This document shows positions 1-7,365 of a stretch of 24,347 nt of DNA, piece by piece. The stretch comes from an uncultured Collinsella sp. (GTDB taxonomy: Bacteria; Actinomycetota; Coriobacteriia; Coriobacteriales; Coriobacteriaceae). The notes under the pieces were generated by a model that was given only the letters and a program-made list of their open reading frames with translations, did not search any database and was not told the origin of the DNA. Each line of letters starts with the position of its first letter. Positions within the stretch are counted from its first letter, which is position 1. A program made the position numbers and the translations under genes. The stretch covers positions 1 to 24,347 of the forward strand of contig CAUGGC010000031.1 of assembly GCA_959599095.1 (NCBI GenBank), read 5' to 3'.

Positions 1-408
1 GCGGTCGGCGGGGCCATTGTGGCTCTTGACAGCGGATTGGGTCATATGAGCGAGCAGCAGCATGCTGCACTGGGCGGCCACCATGGTGGAGCCGTCGTTG
101 AGCACCTTGCCGGCGGGCATGCGACGGTTCATGGAAGCCGTGAAGTTCTTGGCGGTGGTGCCGGCAACCATGATGCCCATGACGCCCATGGTGAAGTTGT
201 ACAGCTTGTTGCACCAGTCGATGAGCGGCTGGGGCAGCGTGATGCCAACTACGCCAGGAAGGGTGGCGATCAACAGGAAGATCGAAGAGGTGAGGACGAT
301 GGGCATGCACCCAAGGAATCCGTCCTTGATGGCCTGGAGATAGATGTTCCTCGAGATCTTCTCAAAGAACGGTTGATGCTTTTCGAGCATCTTTACGATG
401 GCGTCCAT
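1..408 (-). CDS. PTS lactose/cellobiose-family EIIC, N-terminal part (cut by window edge)
   Basis: The first 136 codons of a membrane PTS permease run off the left edge with the frame open. The start is ATG at 408 and is preceded on the minus strand by TAAAGGAG. The opening (MDAIVKMLEKHQPFFEKISR) aligns well with the LacE start in this same window (MEQLIATIEKGQPFFNAIAR), and a first membrane helix follows around residues 35-55. That places it in the lactose/N,N'-diacetylchitobiose EIIC family, which moves a beta-disaccharide across the membrane while EIIB phosphorylates it. The sugar and the presence of a fused EIIB domain cannot be seen. It diverges from a LacI regulator, and an operator-like palindrome at 510-533 lies in its promoter region, so local repression is likely. 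Confidence 0.9.
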   Translation of the reverse strand, partial: MDAIVKMLEKHQPFFEKISRNIYLQAIKDGFLGCMPIVLTSSIFLLIATLPGVVGITLPQPLIDWCNKLYNFTMGVMGIMVAGTTAKNFTASMNRRMPAGKVLNDGSTMVAAQCSMLLLAHMTQSAVKSHNGPADR

Positions 409-509
409 AGAGCTCCTTTACTACTTGATGCGCGATGCATGTGGATGGAACTGGTCGTCGATGGATGGTCAGGACTGCCCGGAAACCTTCCTGCTTAAGG
501 AAGGCATTG

Positions 510-533
510 CGAAATGATAACGTTGTCATTTCG
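510..533. promoter_or_regulatory. LacI-family operator, AACGTT type (site A)
   Basis: A 24-base palindrome with a single mismatched pair. Its core is TGATAACGTTGTCA (515-528), flanked by CGAAA on the left and TTTCG on the right. The central CpG is typical of LacI-family operators. It lies between the divergent EIIC and LacI genes, about 100 bases before the EIIC start. The binding regulator is inferred to be the adjacent LacI or its paralogue at 5523. Confidence 0.75.
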
Positions 534-535
534 TT

Positions 536-554
536 AATGACAACGTAAGACATT
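536..554. promoter_or_regulatory. Second, degenerate operator copy
   Basis: AATGACAACG followed by TAAGACATT repeats the AATG...AACG...CATT layout of site A, with one extra base between the half-sites. Its centre is about 23 bases from that of site A. A weaker auxiliary operator is plausible but not certain. Confidence 0.35.
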
Positions 555-580
555 TTTGGAAGAGCAACAAGGATATACGG

Positions 581-610
581 GTGAGTGGTCGATATTGTTC
601 GGTAAACGGT
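581..610 (-). promoter_or_regulatory. LytTR-like direct-repeat pair upstream of the truncated EIIC gene (degenerate)
   Basis: Read on the minus strand: ACCGTTTAC, 12 bases, ACCACTCAC. The first box fits the pattern seen upstream of lacF and mglB; the second matches 7 of 9 positions of the ACCGTTCAC form. It points towards the EIIC gene starting at 408. This assignment rests on its similarity to five other sites in the window. Confidence 0.35.
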
Positions 611-684
611 TGATTTATCAGTCAGGCAGGTGGTGTATGCTAGAACGCAAAAAAACAAGCGATAGAGAACCGAGTGGAGAAGCA

Positions 685-1695
685 GTGACAACGATGGACA
701 AGAAAAATGTCTCAATGAACGATGTGGCGATTGCCGCGGGTGTTTCTCTCAAGACGGTGTCGCGCGCGATCAACGAGCCCGATAGCGTGCGAGAGTCGAC
801 ACGCGATAAGGTCCATTCCGCAATGGAGGCGCTCGGGTTTCGAACCAACTTTGCCGCGCGTTCGCTCAAGTTGGGCCGTTACGGGTGCATTGGCGTCGTG
901 CTGTTTCACTTGTCGGGCGGTGCCGTGGACATGATTGACGGTATCGCCGATGCCGCCGAAGAACGCGGCTTTGCGCTCACGATGATCAAAAAGCGGGCGG
1001 GGGAGAAGATGACCCTTGCCGAAGCGGCGCGTAGGATGTCGCAGCTTCCCGTCGATGGCATGATCTTCAATCTGCGCCAGATGGTTGATGACTTTGATAC
1101 CTTTGAGGCGCCGAAAGACCTCAAGACGGTGATTATCACACCGATGGAGCATCCTACCTGCTCCACCGTCAGTGACGATCAAGAGGGCGGCGCGCGCATG
1201 GCGTGTGAGTACTTCTTGAATCACGGGCACAAGAACGTGTACTTCGTCTCTGGTAAGAAAGAGTCGCTGTCGAGCCAGTGTCGTATGAACGGTTGGCGTG
1301 CGGCACTCGAGGCACGTGGCATTGAGCCGCCCGAGCCTCTGCAAGGCGATTGGAATGCGGATAGTGGCTATGCCGCGGGCCTTGTGCTTGCCGATAAGCC
1401 CGATTGCACGGCGGTCCTCGCTGCTAACGACTGCATGGCAAACGGCGTGATGATGGCTCTACGTGACAAAGGGCTCAGTGTGCCCGACGACGTGTCCGTG
1501 ATCGGCTTCGACGATGAGCTCTACAAGACGATACCCAACTCGATTCTGACGTCGGTGAAGTTTCGCCACCGCGAGCTGGGTATCCGTGCGCTTAACGAGG
1601 TCGTCGCAGGTCTGGAAGCCCCGAGTTCCAGAAGCCGCACGCTCGTCTCGGGCGTGTTGGTCGAGCGTTCCAGCGTAAAGGACCTGCGGGCATAG
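685..1695 (+). CDS. LacI-family transcriptional regulator (first of three paralogues)
   Basis: A sugar-responsive repressor of about 336 residues. The N-terminal helix-turn-helix reads MNDVAIAAGVSLKTVSRAIN, followed by a hinge helix with NFAARSLKLGR and a periplasmic-binding-protein-like effector core that ends with DDVSVIGFDDELY. I chose GTG at 685 because GGAG lies five bases upstream. ATG at 694 or 637 and TTG at 556 are in frame, and 694 would match the paralogue's start best. It diverges from a lactose-family EIIC gene, and two operator-like palindromes lie between them, so EIIC is its likely target. It shares long stretches with the regulators at 5523 and 16264 (LPVDG, GDW-A-SGY-AG), so the three are paralogues. 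The recognition helix reads L-K at the positions that usually set operator specificity, unlike E-Q and Q-Q in the others. Confidence 0.9.
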   Translation: MTTMDKKNVSMNDVAIAAGVSLKTVSRAINEPDSVRESTRDKVHSAMEALGFRTNFAARSLKLGRYGCIGVVLFHLSGGAVDMIDGIADAAEERGFALTMIKKRAGEKMTLAEAARRMSQLPVDGMIFNLRQMVDDFDTFEAPKDLKTVIITPMEHPTCSTVSDDQEGGARMACEYFLNHGHKNVYFVSGKKESLSSQCRMNGWRAALEARGIEPPEPLQGDWNADSGYAAGLVLADKPDCTAVLAANDCMANGVMMALRDKGLSVPDDVSVIGFDDELYKTIPNSILTSVKFRHRELGIRALNEVVAGLEAPSSRSRTLVSGVLVERSSVKDLRA

Positions 1696-1713
1696 ACGTG
1701 CTCGGCTCGTTCA

Positions 1714-1768
1714 TCTCGATCTGTAACAGGTAGGACCAAAAATCCCTGCTAGATGTTACAGATCGAGA
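1714..1768. repeat. Intergenic inverted repeat, 15-base perfect arms
   Basis: TCTCGATCTGTAACA (1714-1728) and its exact reverse complement (1754-1768) flank a 25-base spacer. The spacer holds a smaller complementary pair (GTAGGA / TCCCTGC, imperfect). No U-tract follows on either strand, so this is not a standard terminator. It sits between the ends of two convergent genes. Confidence 0.7.
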
Positions 1769-1789
1769 CAAACGGCCCTCGAACCGCCC

Positions 1790-1838
1790 AAAAACAAAAA
1801 GACCGGGGGCGGCGCGCCGTGTGACGTGCCGCCCCCGG
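1790..1838 (-). terminator. Rho-independent terminator of lacG
   Basis: An 11-base GC stem (CCGGGGGCGGC at 1803-1813 paired with 1828-1838) is followed on the minus strand by TCTTTTTGTTTTTG. It lies about 45 bases past the lacG stop. Confidence 0.9.
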
Positions 1839-1884
1839 CTGAGAAATGGGGACAGGTTATGTGGGCAGGCAACCCCGCTAGTCT

Positions 1885-3324
1885 TTAGTCCAGACGACGG
1901 GTCTGCGCCACGTGCTTGTACCAGTAGGCGCTTGCCTTGGGCGTGCGCTTCTGGGTTTCAAAGTCAACGTAGAAGAAGCCGTAACGCTTGTTGTAACCAT
2001 TGGTCCAGGAGAACTGATCCTGCAAGCTCCACAGGAAGTAGCCGCCCACGTTGACGCCCACCTCCATGGCCTTGAGCAACCAGCGCAGGTGCTGCTCGAT
2101 GTAGTCGATGCGTGGCTGGTCGTCTACAAAGCCGTCTTTGTAGGGGTCCTTGTAGCCCATGCCGTTCTCGGTGATGAAGATCTGCTTGTAGTTGGGGTAG
2201 CGCTGCTTAATGTAGACGAGCAGATCGAACAGACCCTCGGGATAGATGATCCAGTCCCAGTCGGTGGTGGGGATGCCGGGCTTGTTCACATGCTCGCCAA
2301 TACCCCTAACGCGCCAGCGGCCGGTGCCCTTCTCGCCCGTACCGTTGTGGTGCAGGTCGTTCTCGCCATCGTAAGCCTTCAAAAAACGGCACTGGTAGTT
2401 GTTAACGCCCAGGTAGTCGTTGTAAAGCGCTGCCTCGCGCATAATCTCGAGATCCTCGTCTGGGATCTGGATGGTGCCGCCCGAGACGGCAGCCAAACGG
2501 TTGGCGCACTCGAGGGTGTCGGGCGCGTAGTCGCCGCGGAAGGTGGCGTCGAGCAAAAACTGGTTCTGCAGCACGTGCTCGTTATTGGCGGCTTTGATGT
2601 CGGCGGGGTCGTTCTCGTTGAGCGGATACTTGAACTCCAGCGACTGGATGACGCCGATTTTGCCCTTAAAACCGCCGTTGTGGAAGGCCAGTACTGCCTT
2701 GGCGTGGGCGAGCATCATGTTGTGCTCGCACTGGAAGGCCTCGGCCAGATGCGCCTTGACGCCACCGGGGAAGGTGCCCTCGATGTAGGTGTTGGAGGCG
2801 TCGGCCCAGATCTCGTTAAAGGTGAACCAGTAGGTCACCTGGTCGGCGTACTCCTTAAAGCAGAAGGTGGCAAAGTCCACAAAGGCGTCGATGGTCTCGC
2901 GGTTGAGGAAGTCGCCCTTCTCAAAGAGGGGCAGCGGCGTATCGAAGTGATGCAGCGTGACAAACGGCTCGACGTGGTGCTTGTGGCACTCGGCGAAAAG
3001 GTCGTGGTAGAACTGGACGCCCTCGGGGTTGATCTCGCCGGTGCCGTTGGGGAAGATGCGGCTCCAAGCGATGGAGAGGCGGATGCCGTTGATGCCGAAT
3101 TCCTCGCACAGCTCCAGGTCGACGGGGTACTGGTTGTAGAAGTCCGAAGCGGGATCGGGGGAAAAGCGCCCCTGGGCCTCCAGGAAGTCGTCCCAGGCAA
3201 CCTTGCCCTTACCGTGAGTGCGGGTCTCGCCCTCTACCTGGTAGGCAGCAGTGGCGCCGCCAAAGACAAAGTTCTCGGGAAACTGTGCAGGCGGATTGGT
3301 GACGCTAGCAGGGTTAACGGACAT
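1885..3324 (-). CDS. lacG: 6-phospho-beta-galactosidase (GH1)
   Basis: Cytoplasmic hydrolase that splits PTS-imported lactose-6-phosphate into glucose and galactose-6-phosphate. It has 479 residues, near the usual 470. The N-terminal GH1 signature FVFGGATAAYQVEG starts near residue 19. The acid/base glutamate is E171 in TFNEI and the nucleophile is E386 in ITENG. S439, W440, K446 and Y448 reproduce the spacing of the four phosphate-pocket residues known in Lactococcus lactis LacG. That separates it from plain beta-glucosidases and beta-galactosidases. It follows lacE by 65 bases and is followed by a strong terminator, so the two form a lacE-lacG unit. Its ribosome site is weak (GGAT), so translation may depend on lacE. 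6-phospho-beta-glucosides are a possible side substrate. Confidence 0.95.
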   Translation of the reverse strand: MSVNPASVTNPPAQFPENFVFGGATAAYQVEGETRTHGKGKVAWDDFLEAQGRFSPDPASDFYNQYPVDLELCEEFGINGIRLSIAWSRIFPNGTGEINPEGVQFYHDLFAECHKHHVEPFVTLHHFDTPLPLFEKGDFLNRETIDAFVDFATFCFKEYADQVTYWFTFNEIWADASNTYIEGTFPGGVKAHLAEAFQCEHNMMLAHAKAVLAFHNGGFKGKIGVIQSLEFKYPLNENDPADIKAANNEHVLQNQFLLDATFRGDYAPDTLECANRLAAVSGGTIQIPDEDLEIMREAALYNDYLGVNNYQCRFLKAYDGENDLHHNGTGEKGTGRWRVRGIGEHVNKPGIPTTDWDWIIYPEGLFDLLVYIKQRYPNYKQIFITENGMGYKDPYKDGFVDDQPRIDYIEQHLRWLLKAMEVGVNVGGYFLWSLQDQFSWTNGYNKRYGFFYVDFETQKRTPKASAYWYKHVAQTRRLD

Positions 3325-3348
3325 GATGATCCAATCGTCTAAATCGAA

Positions 3349-3378
3349 GGCCAGCCGGCTGTTGATGGTCGGCTGGCC
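3349..3378 (-). other. Hairpin between lacE and lacG
   Basis: GGCCAGCCG (3349-3357) pairs with CGGCTGGCC (3370-3378) around a 12-base loop, between the lacE stop and the lacG start. There is no U-tract after it, so it is more likely an RNA-processing or stability element than a terminator. Confidence 0.5.
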
Positions 3379-3389
3379 CTGGGCGTTAC

Positions 3390-5165
3390 TTACTTCGATA
3401 GTTGCTCGGAGACGAAGGCGAGAGACTTGTCACCGTTCTGGGAGAGCTCGATGTACTGCTTGCCACGGCAGGCGACGCACTTGTTGCCCACGCGTTCGCA
3501 GTCTTTCTGAAGGTCAGCCAGGTAGCTTGCGGCCTGCGGGGCCAGGACGACCAGGTCAAAGTCGGGGAGCATGTCCACGTGGTTGCCATAGGCCTCGGCG
3601 GCGGTTTCGAGGTTAATGCCGCGCTCCTTGGCGGCCTTGGCCAGCGCGTTGGCGAGCAGGCCCGAGGTGCCGCCACCCTGGCAGAGCACGAGCACACGCT
3701 TGCCGTTGAGGTCGCTGGCGGTCGTTGCCTCGGCAGCGGGTGCTGCGGAAGCGGCGGGGGCGTCGGCCTTCACGGCATCGGCAGCGGCGCCGGCGGCAAC
3801 GCTCTTGGCGTCAGCCTTGCCCTGGAAGGCATCGTTGAGCTTGGCGGCTTTCTCGGCGTTCTTGGCGGCGAGCTCCTCCTGGGAGATCTCGGCTTCCTCG
3901 GCGCACTTCTGGGCGTCATAGGCACGGAAGAACGGGTAGTACAGGGCAAAGTCGACGACCAGGATGATGGCGAGCATCACAAAGGCGAGCGGCTGGAAGC
4001 CCAAGCCCATGATGGTGCCGATGGGACCGGGGACAGTCCAAGGCAGGGTGTACATAAAGCCGTTCATGCCCAAGAAGTCGATAAAGATCTTGAGGATCCA
4101 GATGTTGGCGATCGGGGCAAAGACAAACGGGACAAAGAAGACGGGGTTGAGCACGATGGGCGCGGCGAACAGCAGCGGCTCGTTGACAGCGAAGCAGACC
4201 GGGACGATAGCTGCCTTACCGACAGCGCGCATCTCCTGAGACTTGGCCAGGAAGCAGAACATAAAGACCAGGACGAGCGTGGCGCCGGTGCCGCCCATGC
4301 AGACGACGAAGTACTGGGCACCCTGGGTCAGGACAGCGGAAGCGTGCTGGCCGGCCTGGAACGCAGCCAGGTTGTCGGTCATGTTGGCAACGAGAGCGGC
4401 GGCGATGGCGGGCTCGACGATCGAGGGGCCGTGGACGCCCACGAACCAGAAGAGGCTCATGGCGCCGTAGATCACAGCGAGGCCGATGTAGCCGTCGGCA
4501 GCGGTGAACAGGGGCTGGAACACCTGGATGACGCCCTGGGCAAAGCAGAAGCCAAAAGCAGCGCGGAAGACGATGTCAAAGACCCAAAAGACGGTGATGC
4601 AGACGGAGAAGGGGATGATGTCCTTAAAGGTCTGCGAGATGTTGGGCGGAACCTGCTCGGGCATCTTGACGGTGATGTTGCGCTTAATGAAGAACTTGTA
4701 GATGATGCCGGTCACAAACGCAGCGATGAAAGCGGTCAGCAGGCCTTTGGAACCAAGGTAGGTGGTGTTGAAGCCGCTGGCAGCGTCCGTGGCGATCGTG
4801 TCGCTCGAAAGGAGCAAGAAGCCGATGATGGCCGCGCACATGCACGAGATAAAGTTGATCTGGTTGTTCTTGGGCAGATCGCGGTTCTGAGCGTCGGCGA
4901 AGTGCTTGGCCGTGGTGGCGGCGCAGGCGATGGCCAGGATGCCCATGGAGTAGTTGTAGCACTTCCACAGGGCGTTGTTGATGTCATCGGGCCAGTAGAA
5001 ACCCCAGATGTTGGGGACCGAGGCTACGAGGCAGAAGATGGACGAGAAGATGATGATGGGGATGACGGAGATAAAACCGTCGCGGATCGCCTTGAGGTAC
5101 TTGTTGCGGGCGATCGCGTTGAAAAAGGGCTGGCCCTTTTCGATGGTGGCGATGAGTTGCTCCAT
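3390..5165 (-). CDS. lacE: PTS lactose-specific EIICB
   Basis: Membrane permease with a fused phosphotransfer domain that imports lactose as lactose-6-phosphate. It has 591 residues. The EIIC domain spans about 1-420 with many hydrophobic helices. H245 in HGPSIVEPA and E329 in AVNEPLLFA match the conserved sugar-site histidine and glutamate of this family. An Ala/Lys-rich flexible linker (about 425-485) leads to the EIIB domain, whose phosphorylated cysteine is C495 in VLVLCQGGGTSG. The start ATG has AGGAG seven bases upstream. It receives phosphate from LacF, encoded apart at 6742, and is transcribed with lacG. The promoter region holds two AACGTT-type palindromes and a degenerate LytTR-like pair, pointing to LacI repression plus a second layer of control. 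Confidence 0.95.
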   Translation of the reverse strand: MEQLIATIEKGQPFFNAIARNKYLKAIRDGFISVIPIIIFSSIFCLVASVPNIWGFYWPDDINNALWKCYNYSMGILAIACAATTAKHFADAQNRDLPKNNQINFISCMCAAIIGFLLLSSDTIATDAASGFNTTYLGSKGLLTAFIAAFVTGIIYKFFIKRNITVKMPEQVPPNISQTFKDIIPFSVCITVFWVFDIVFRAAFGFCFAQGVIQVFQPLFTAADGYIGLAVIYGAMSLFWFVGVHGPSIVEPAIAAALVANMTDNLAAFQAGQHASAVLTQGAQYFVVCMGGTGATLVLVFMFCFLAKSQEMRAVGKAAIVPVCFAVNEPLLFAAPIVLNPVFFVPFVFAPIANIWILKIFIDFLGMNGFMYTLPWTVPGPIGTIMGLGFQPLAFVMLAIILVVDFALYYPFFRAYDAQKCAEEAEISQEELAAKNAEKAAKLNDAFQGKADAKSVAAGAAADAVKADAPAASAAPAAEATTASDLNGKRVLVLCQGGGTSGLLANALAKAAKERGINLETAAEAYGNHVDMLPDFDLVVLAPQAASYLADLQKDCERVGNKCVACRGKQYIELSQNGDKSLAFVSEQLSK

Positions 5166-5223
5166 GCAAAGCTCCTAAGAGTCGGTGGGTTAGCAACGAT
5201 GGTAGCTTTTGACGTTTGGTTGC

Positions 5224-5247
5224 CAAAATGTTGACGTTGCCATTTTG
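5224..5247. promoter_or_regulatory. LacI-family operator, AACGTT-like (site B), lacE promoter
   Basis: CAAAATG (5224-5230) and CATTTTG (5241-5247) frame an ACGT centre (5234-5237). The outer seven pairs are perfect and the three inner pairs are not. It lies about 60 bases before the lacE start, and a CAAAAT hexamer at its upstream edge could be the -10. Confidence 0.6.
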
Positions 5248-5287
5248 CGACACAAAAAAAGACGCGAACCGGTGGCCCCTGTGCCTG

Positions 5288-5317
5288 TGGACCGTCGATT
5301 CCTTGCGCGTAAACGTT
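5288..5317 (-). promoter_or_regulatory. LytTR-like direct-repeat pair upstream of lacE (degenerate)
   Basis: On the minus strand: AACGTTTAC, 12 bases ending in GGAATC, then GACGGTCCA. By eye 20 of 30 positions equal the lacF site at 6588-6617, including the shared AATCGAC at the edge of the second box. It points towards lacE. Confidence 0.35.
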
Positions 5318-5346
5318 TGAGCCGCCCGGTGGCTCTGTGTTTGCAC

Positions 5347-5364
5347 AATGGCAACGTTAACATT
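5347..5364. promoter_or_regulatory. LacI-family operator, AACGTT type (site C)
   Basis: AATGGCAACGTTAACATT: the outer AATG/CATT and the inner AACGTT are fully symmetric, and only two pairs mismatch. It lies in the 357-base divergent space between lacE and the second LacI gene. Confidence 0.65.
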
Positions 5365-5450
5365 TGGACAACAAAAGCCGTTCGTGGAAGCGGGATTGTC
5401 GGTGAACGGTAGGTTTTGGGTGGTGAGCGTATGGTGGGGGAGGCGTTAGA

Positions 5451-5456
5451 TATACT
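5451..5456 (+). promoter_or_regulatory. Candidate -10 of the second LacI gene
   Basis: TATACT matches five of six positions of TATAAT and lies 67 bases before the ATG. No convincing -35 is seen at the usual spacing. Confidence 0.3.
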
Positions 5457-5492
5457 TGAAGACGTTTCATTTGACTGCGTAGGGTGCCACTA

Positions 5493-5508
5493 ATGGCATC
5501 GTTGACAT
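5493..5508. promoter_or_regulatory. LacI-family operator upstream of the second LacI gene (site D)
   Basis: ATGGCATCGTTGACAT has six of eight symmetric pairs and a central CpG. It lies only 14 bases before the ATG, a position that fits autorepression. Confidence 0.5.
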
Positions 5509-5522
5509 AGAAAGATCAACCT

Positions 5523-6527
5523 ATGGCCGCTGTTAAAAAATCGGTTTCCGTTAAGGATGTGGCGCGCCTCGCGGGCGTCTCGGAACAGACGGTCTCGCGC
5601 ACCGTCCACGATTCGCCCAGCGTGCGCCCCGAGACCAAGGAGCGCGTGCGTGCCGCCATGCGCGAGCTTGGGTATCGTCCAAACTTTGCCGGCCGTTCGC
5701 TGCGTCGCGGCAAGTTTAAGACCGTCGGCGTCGCCATGTTCAACATTACCGGCACCGGCAACCTTGACCGTATGGAGGGCTTTGCCGCCGCGGCCGACAA
5801 ACATGGCTATGCCATCACCCTTACTAAAGTAGATGGACACCCCTATACCCTCGAGAGTGCATCGTCGCGCATGAGCGCACTGCCGGTGGATGGCATGGTT
5901 GTGATCATGAATCGCATGCCAGCGGACTTTGGCACCTTTGAGCCGCTGCCTGGCATGCAGACAGTGCTCGTTACGATGTTGGAGCACCCGCTGTGCTCGA
6001 CGGTCGATAACGACCAGTTCGATTGCTCGCGCCAGGTTGTCGAGTACTTGCTGGGGCAGGGGCACAAGACCGTGCACTTTATCTCGTGTCCCGAGCGCTC
6101 GCTTTCGGGCATGCAGCGCGAGGAAGGCTGGCGCGAGACATTGCGCGCGCATGGTATTGAGCCGCCGAGACTCATCCGTGGCGATTGGACGGCTCAGAGT
6201 GGATATGCTGCCGGTCAGGCTCTGGCGGACGATCCGACCTGTACTGCCATTTATGCTTCCAACGATGCCATGGCCTATGGCTGCATCCGTGGGCTCGAGT
6301 CGCGCGGGAAGCGCGTGCCCGAGGACGTGAGCGTGGTGGGTGTTGATGACAGCCTGGGCGATATCGTGCCTGACCGTCGCCTGACCACGGTACGCTTTGA
6401 CAACAAACGCGTCGGTATGTGGGCGGTCGACAAGATTGCCGGCGCCGAGGGAGGCGCGTCTGGCGTGGAGCACATGCTGATCCCCGGTGTGCTCGTAGAG
6501 GGCGATACGGTGCGCGATTTGCGTTAG
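5523..6527 (+). CDS. LacI-family transcriptional regulator (second paralogue, lac region)
   Basis: A 334-residue repressor. The helix-turn-helix VKDVARLAGVSEQTVSRTVH begins near residue 10, then a hinge with NFAGRSLRRGKFKTVGVAM, then the sugar-sensing core with GDWTAQSGYAAGQALAD and VPEDVSVVGVDDSL. The start is fixed by the conserved N-terminus; the ribosome site is poor (GAAAGA). It diverges from lacE-lacG and is followed by lacF, so it is the best candidate for control of lactose PTS genes. A palindrome 14 bases before its ATG suggests autoregulation. Firmicute lac operons with the same enzymes usually use a DeoR-type LacR; a LacI protein in that place is a different solution. The inducer is unknown from sequence. 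Confidence 0.9.
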   Translation: MAAVKKSVSVKDVARLAGVSEQTVSRTVHDSPSVRPETKERVRAAMRELGYRPNFAGRSLRRGKFKTVGVAMFNITGTGNLDRMEGFAAAADKHGYAITLTKVDGHPYTLESASSRMSALPVDGMVVIMNRMPADFGTFEPLPGMQTVLVTMLEHPLCSTVDNDQFDCSRQVVEYLLGQGHKTVHFISCPERSLSGMQREEGWRETLRAHGIEPPRLIRGDWTAQSGYAAGQALADDPTCTAIYASNDAMAYGCIRGLESRGKRVPEDVSVVGVDDSLGDIVPDRRLTTVRFDNKRVGMWAVDKIAGAEGGASGVEHMLIPGVLVEGDTVRDLR

Positions 6528-6587
6528 GGCGCGGTCCTGTTTGGCTTGTCAACCGATATGTTCGGTATTGTTCATAACAGTTTAAAA

Positions 6588-6617
6588 ACCGTTCACGGGA
6601 GAAAATCGACCGTTCAT
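6588..6617 (+). promoter_or_regulatory. LytTR-like direct-repeat pair upstream of lacF
   Basis: ACCGTTCAC, 12 bases, ACCGTTCAT: two near-identical 9-base boxes 21 bases apart, on one face of the helix. This matches the published LytTR-site layout. A TGTTAA hexamer at 6658-6663 begins 40 bases after the second box, the same distance as upstream of mglB. Confidence 0.55.
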
Positions 6618-6741
6618 AGCTCGAAATTGCGTTTTGCATTGTTCTGTTTTGTTTGAATGTTAATGTTTCTGTCATACACAGCGCAGCGCGTATGCCCGGA
6701 CGCGATGCTCTCCATTGGTTCATATGTGAAAGGAACGCAAC

Positions 6742-7080
6742 ATGGCAACCAAAGAAGAAATCTCGATGGTTGGATTCGAGATCGTCGCATACGCGGGTGA
6801 CGCCCAGACCGATCTGCTTGCAGCGCTCGATGCTGCTCGCGAGGGTGATTTTGAGAAGGCCGAGCAGCTGCACAAGGATGCCAGCGATGCACTTATCGGC
6901 GCCCACGACACGCAGACCAAGCTGCTTTCGCAGGAGGCCGGCGGCAGCGAGATGGAGATGACCTTCATCATGGCTCACGCTCAGGACACTCTCATGACCA
7001 CTATGATCCTGGAGAAGCAGACCCGCTTTACCATCGATGCCTACAAGCGCATCGCCGAGCTCGAGGCCAAGCTCGCCTAA
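6742..7080 (+). CDS. lacF: PTS lactose-specific EIIA
   Basis: Soluble phosphocarrier that passes phosphate from HPr to the EIIB cysteine of LacE. It has 112 residues (family about 104) and is predicted all-helical and trimeric, as known for IIA-Lac. The phosphorylated histidine is H79 in MAHAQDTL, and D82 matches the metal-binding aspartate at the trimer axis. AAGGA eight bases upstream sets the start. The gene stands alone between the second LacI gene and a terminator, away from lacE. A LytTR-like box pair lies about 125 bases upstream. The unnamed IIC at the left edge could also use it, since lactose-type IIA proteins can serve more than one permease. Confidence 0.93.
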   Translation: MATKEEISMVGFEIVAYAGDAQTDLLAALDAAREGDFEKAEQLHKDASDALIGAHDTQTKLLSQEAGGSEMEMTFIMAHAQDTLMTTMILEKQTRFTIDAYKRIAELEAKLA

Positions 7081-7110
7081 CGAGTTCTCACAACCAAGTC
7101 CCCTTCCAAA

Positions 7111-7145
7111 AGCCCTGCCGCTATCCGCGGCAGGGCTTTTTCTGT
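7111..7145 (+). terminator. Rho-independent terminator of lacF
   Basis: AGCCCTGCCGC (7111-7121) pairs with GCGGCAGGGCT (7127-7137) around a 5-base loop, followed by TTTTCTGTT. Confidence 0.92.
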
Positions 7146-7156
7146 TCTCCTCCAAG

Positions 7157-7219
7157 TTGCGGTGAAATAGGGACTGAATAGGGGCCGGCGGGCGCAAAAC
7201 AATCCCTATTCCACCGCAA
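7157..7219. repeat. Intergenic inverted repeat, 17-base arms
   Basis: TTGCGGTGAAATAGGGA (7157-7173) and TCCCTATTCCACCGCAA (7203-7219) match at 16 of 17 positions around a 29-base spacer. No U-tract follows. The layout resembles the repeats at 1714 and 11719. Confidence 0.7.
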
Positions 7220-7231
7220 TTCATCCCAAAA

Positions 7232-7278
7232 TAGTCATTGGGGACGTTCTTAAACAACTAGTCGTTGGGGACAGTCTT
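7232..7278. repeat. Tandem direct repeat with GGGGAC core
   Basis: TAGTCATTGGGGACGTTCTT (7232-7251) and TAGTCGTTGGGGACAGTCTT (7259-7278) share 17 of 20 bases and are separated by 7 bases. The same unit recurs as an inverted pair at 11789-11846. Confidence 0.75.
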
Positions 7279-7365
7279 GGTGCGCTCCGTTCGTCCTCCC
7301 GTTCGATTTTTGCTCGGTGGGTATACTTCCTTTCGCATTAAACGCCGGAATGAGGAGGTATCCAA

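Noticed and set aside
510..528. Catabolite-control (cre) site
   Set aside because: The AACGTT palindrome is close to a cre consensus but differs inside the half-site, is longer, and recurs only beside the local LacI genes.
1885..3324. Plain beta-glucosidase as identity of the GH1 enzyme
   Set aside because: The S-W...K-Y phosphate-pocket residues and lacE linkage point to a 6-phospho-beta-galactosidase.
1912..3342. 476-codon open frame opposite lacG
   Set aside because: Shadow of lacG; composition artefact without motifs.
3402..5234. 610-codon open frame on the plus strand opposite lacE
   Set aside because: Shadow of lacE: Gly/Asp/Glu/Val-rich low-complexity translation with no family resemblance.
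5402..5410. Single LytTR-like box (ACCGTTCAC on the minus strand)
   Set aside because: No second box at the 21-base period on either strand, so it does not count as a pair.
7157..7278. Possible CRISPR fragment because of repeated units
   Set aside because: Only two direct units with a 7-base gap, no regular spacers and no cas genes; it fits a dispersed intergenic repeat better.
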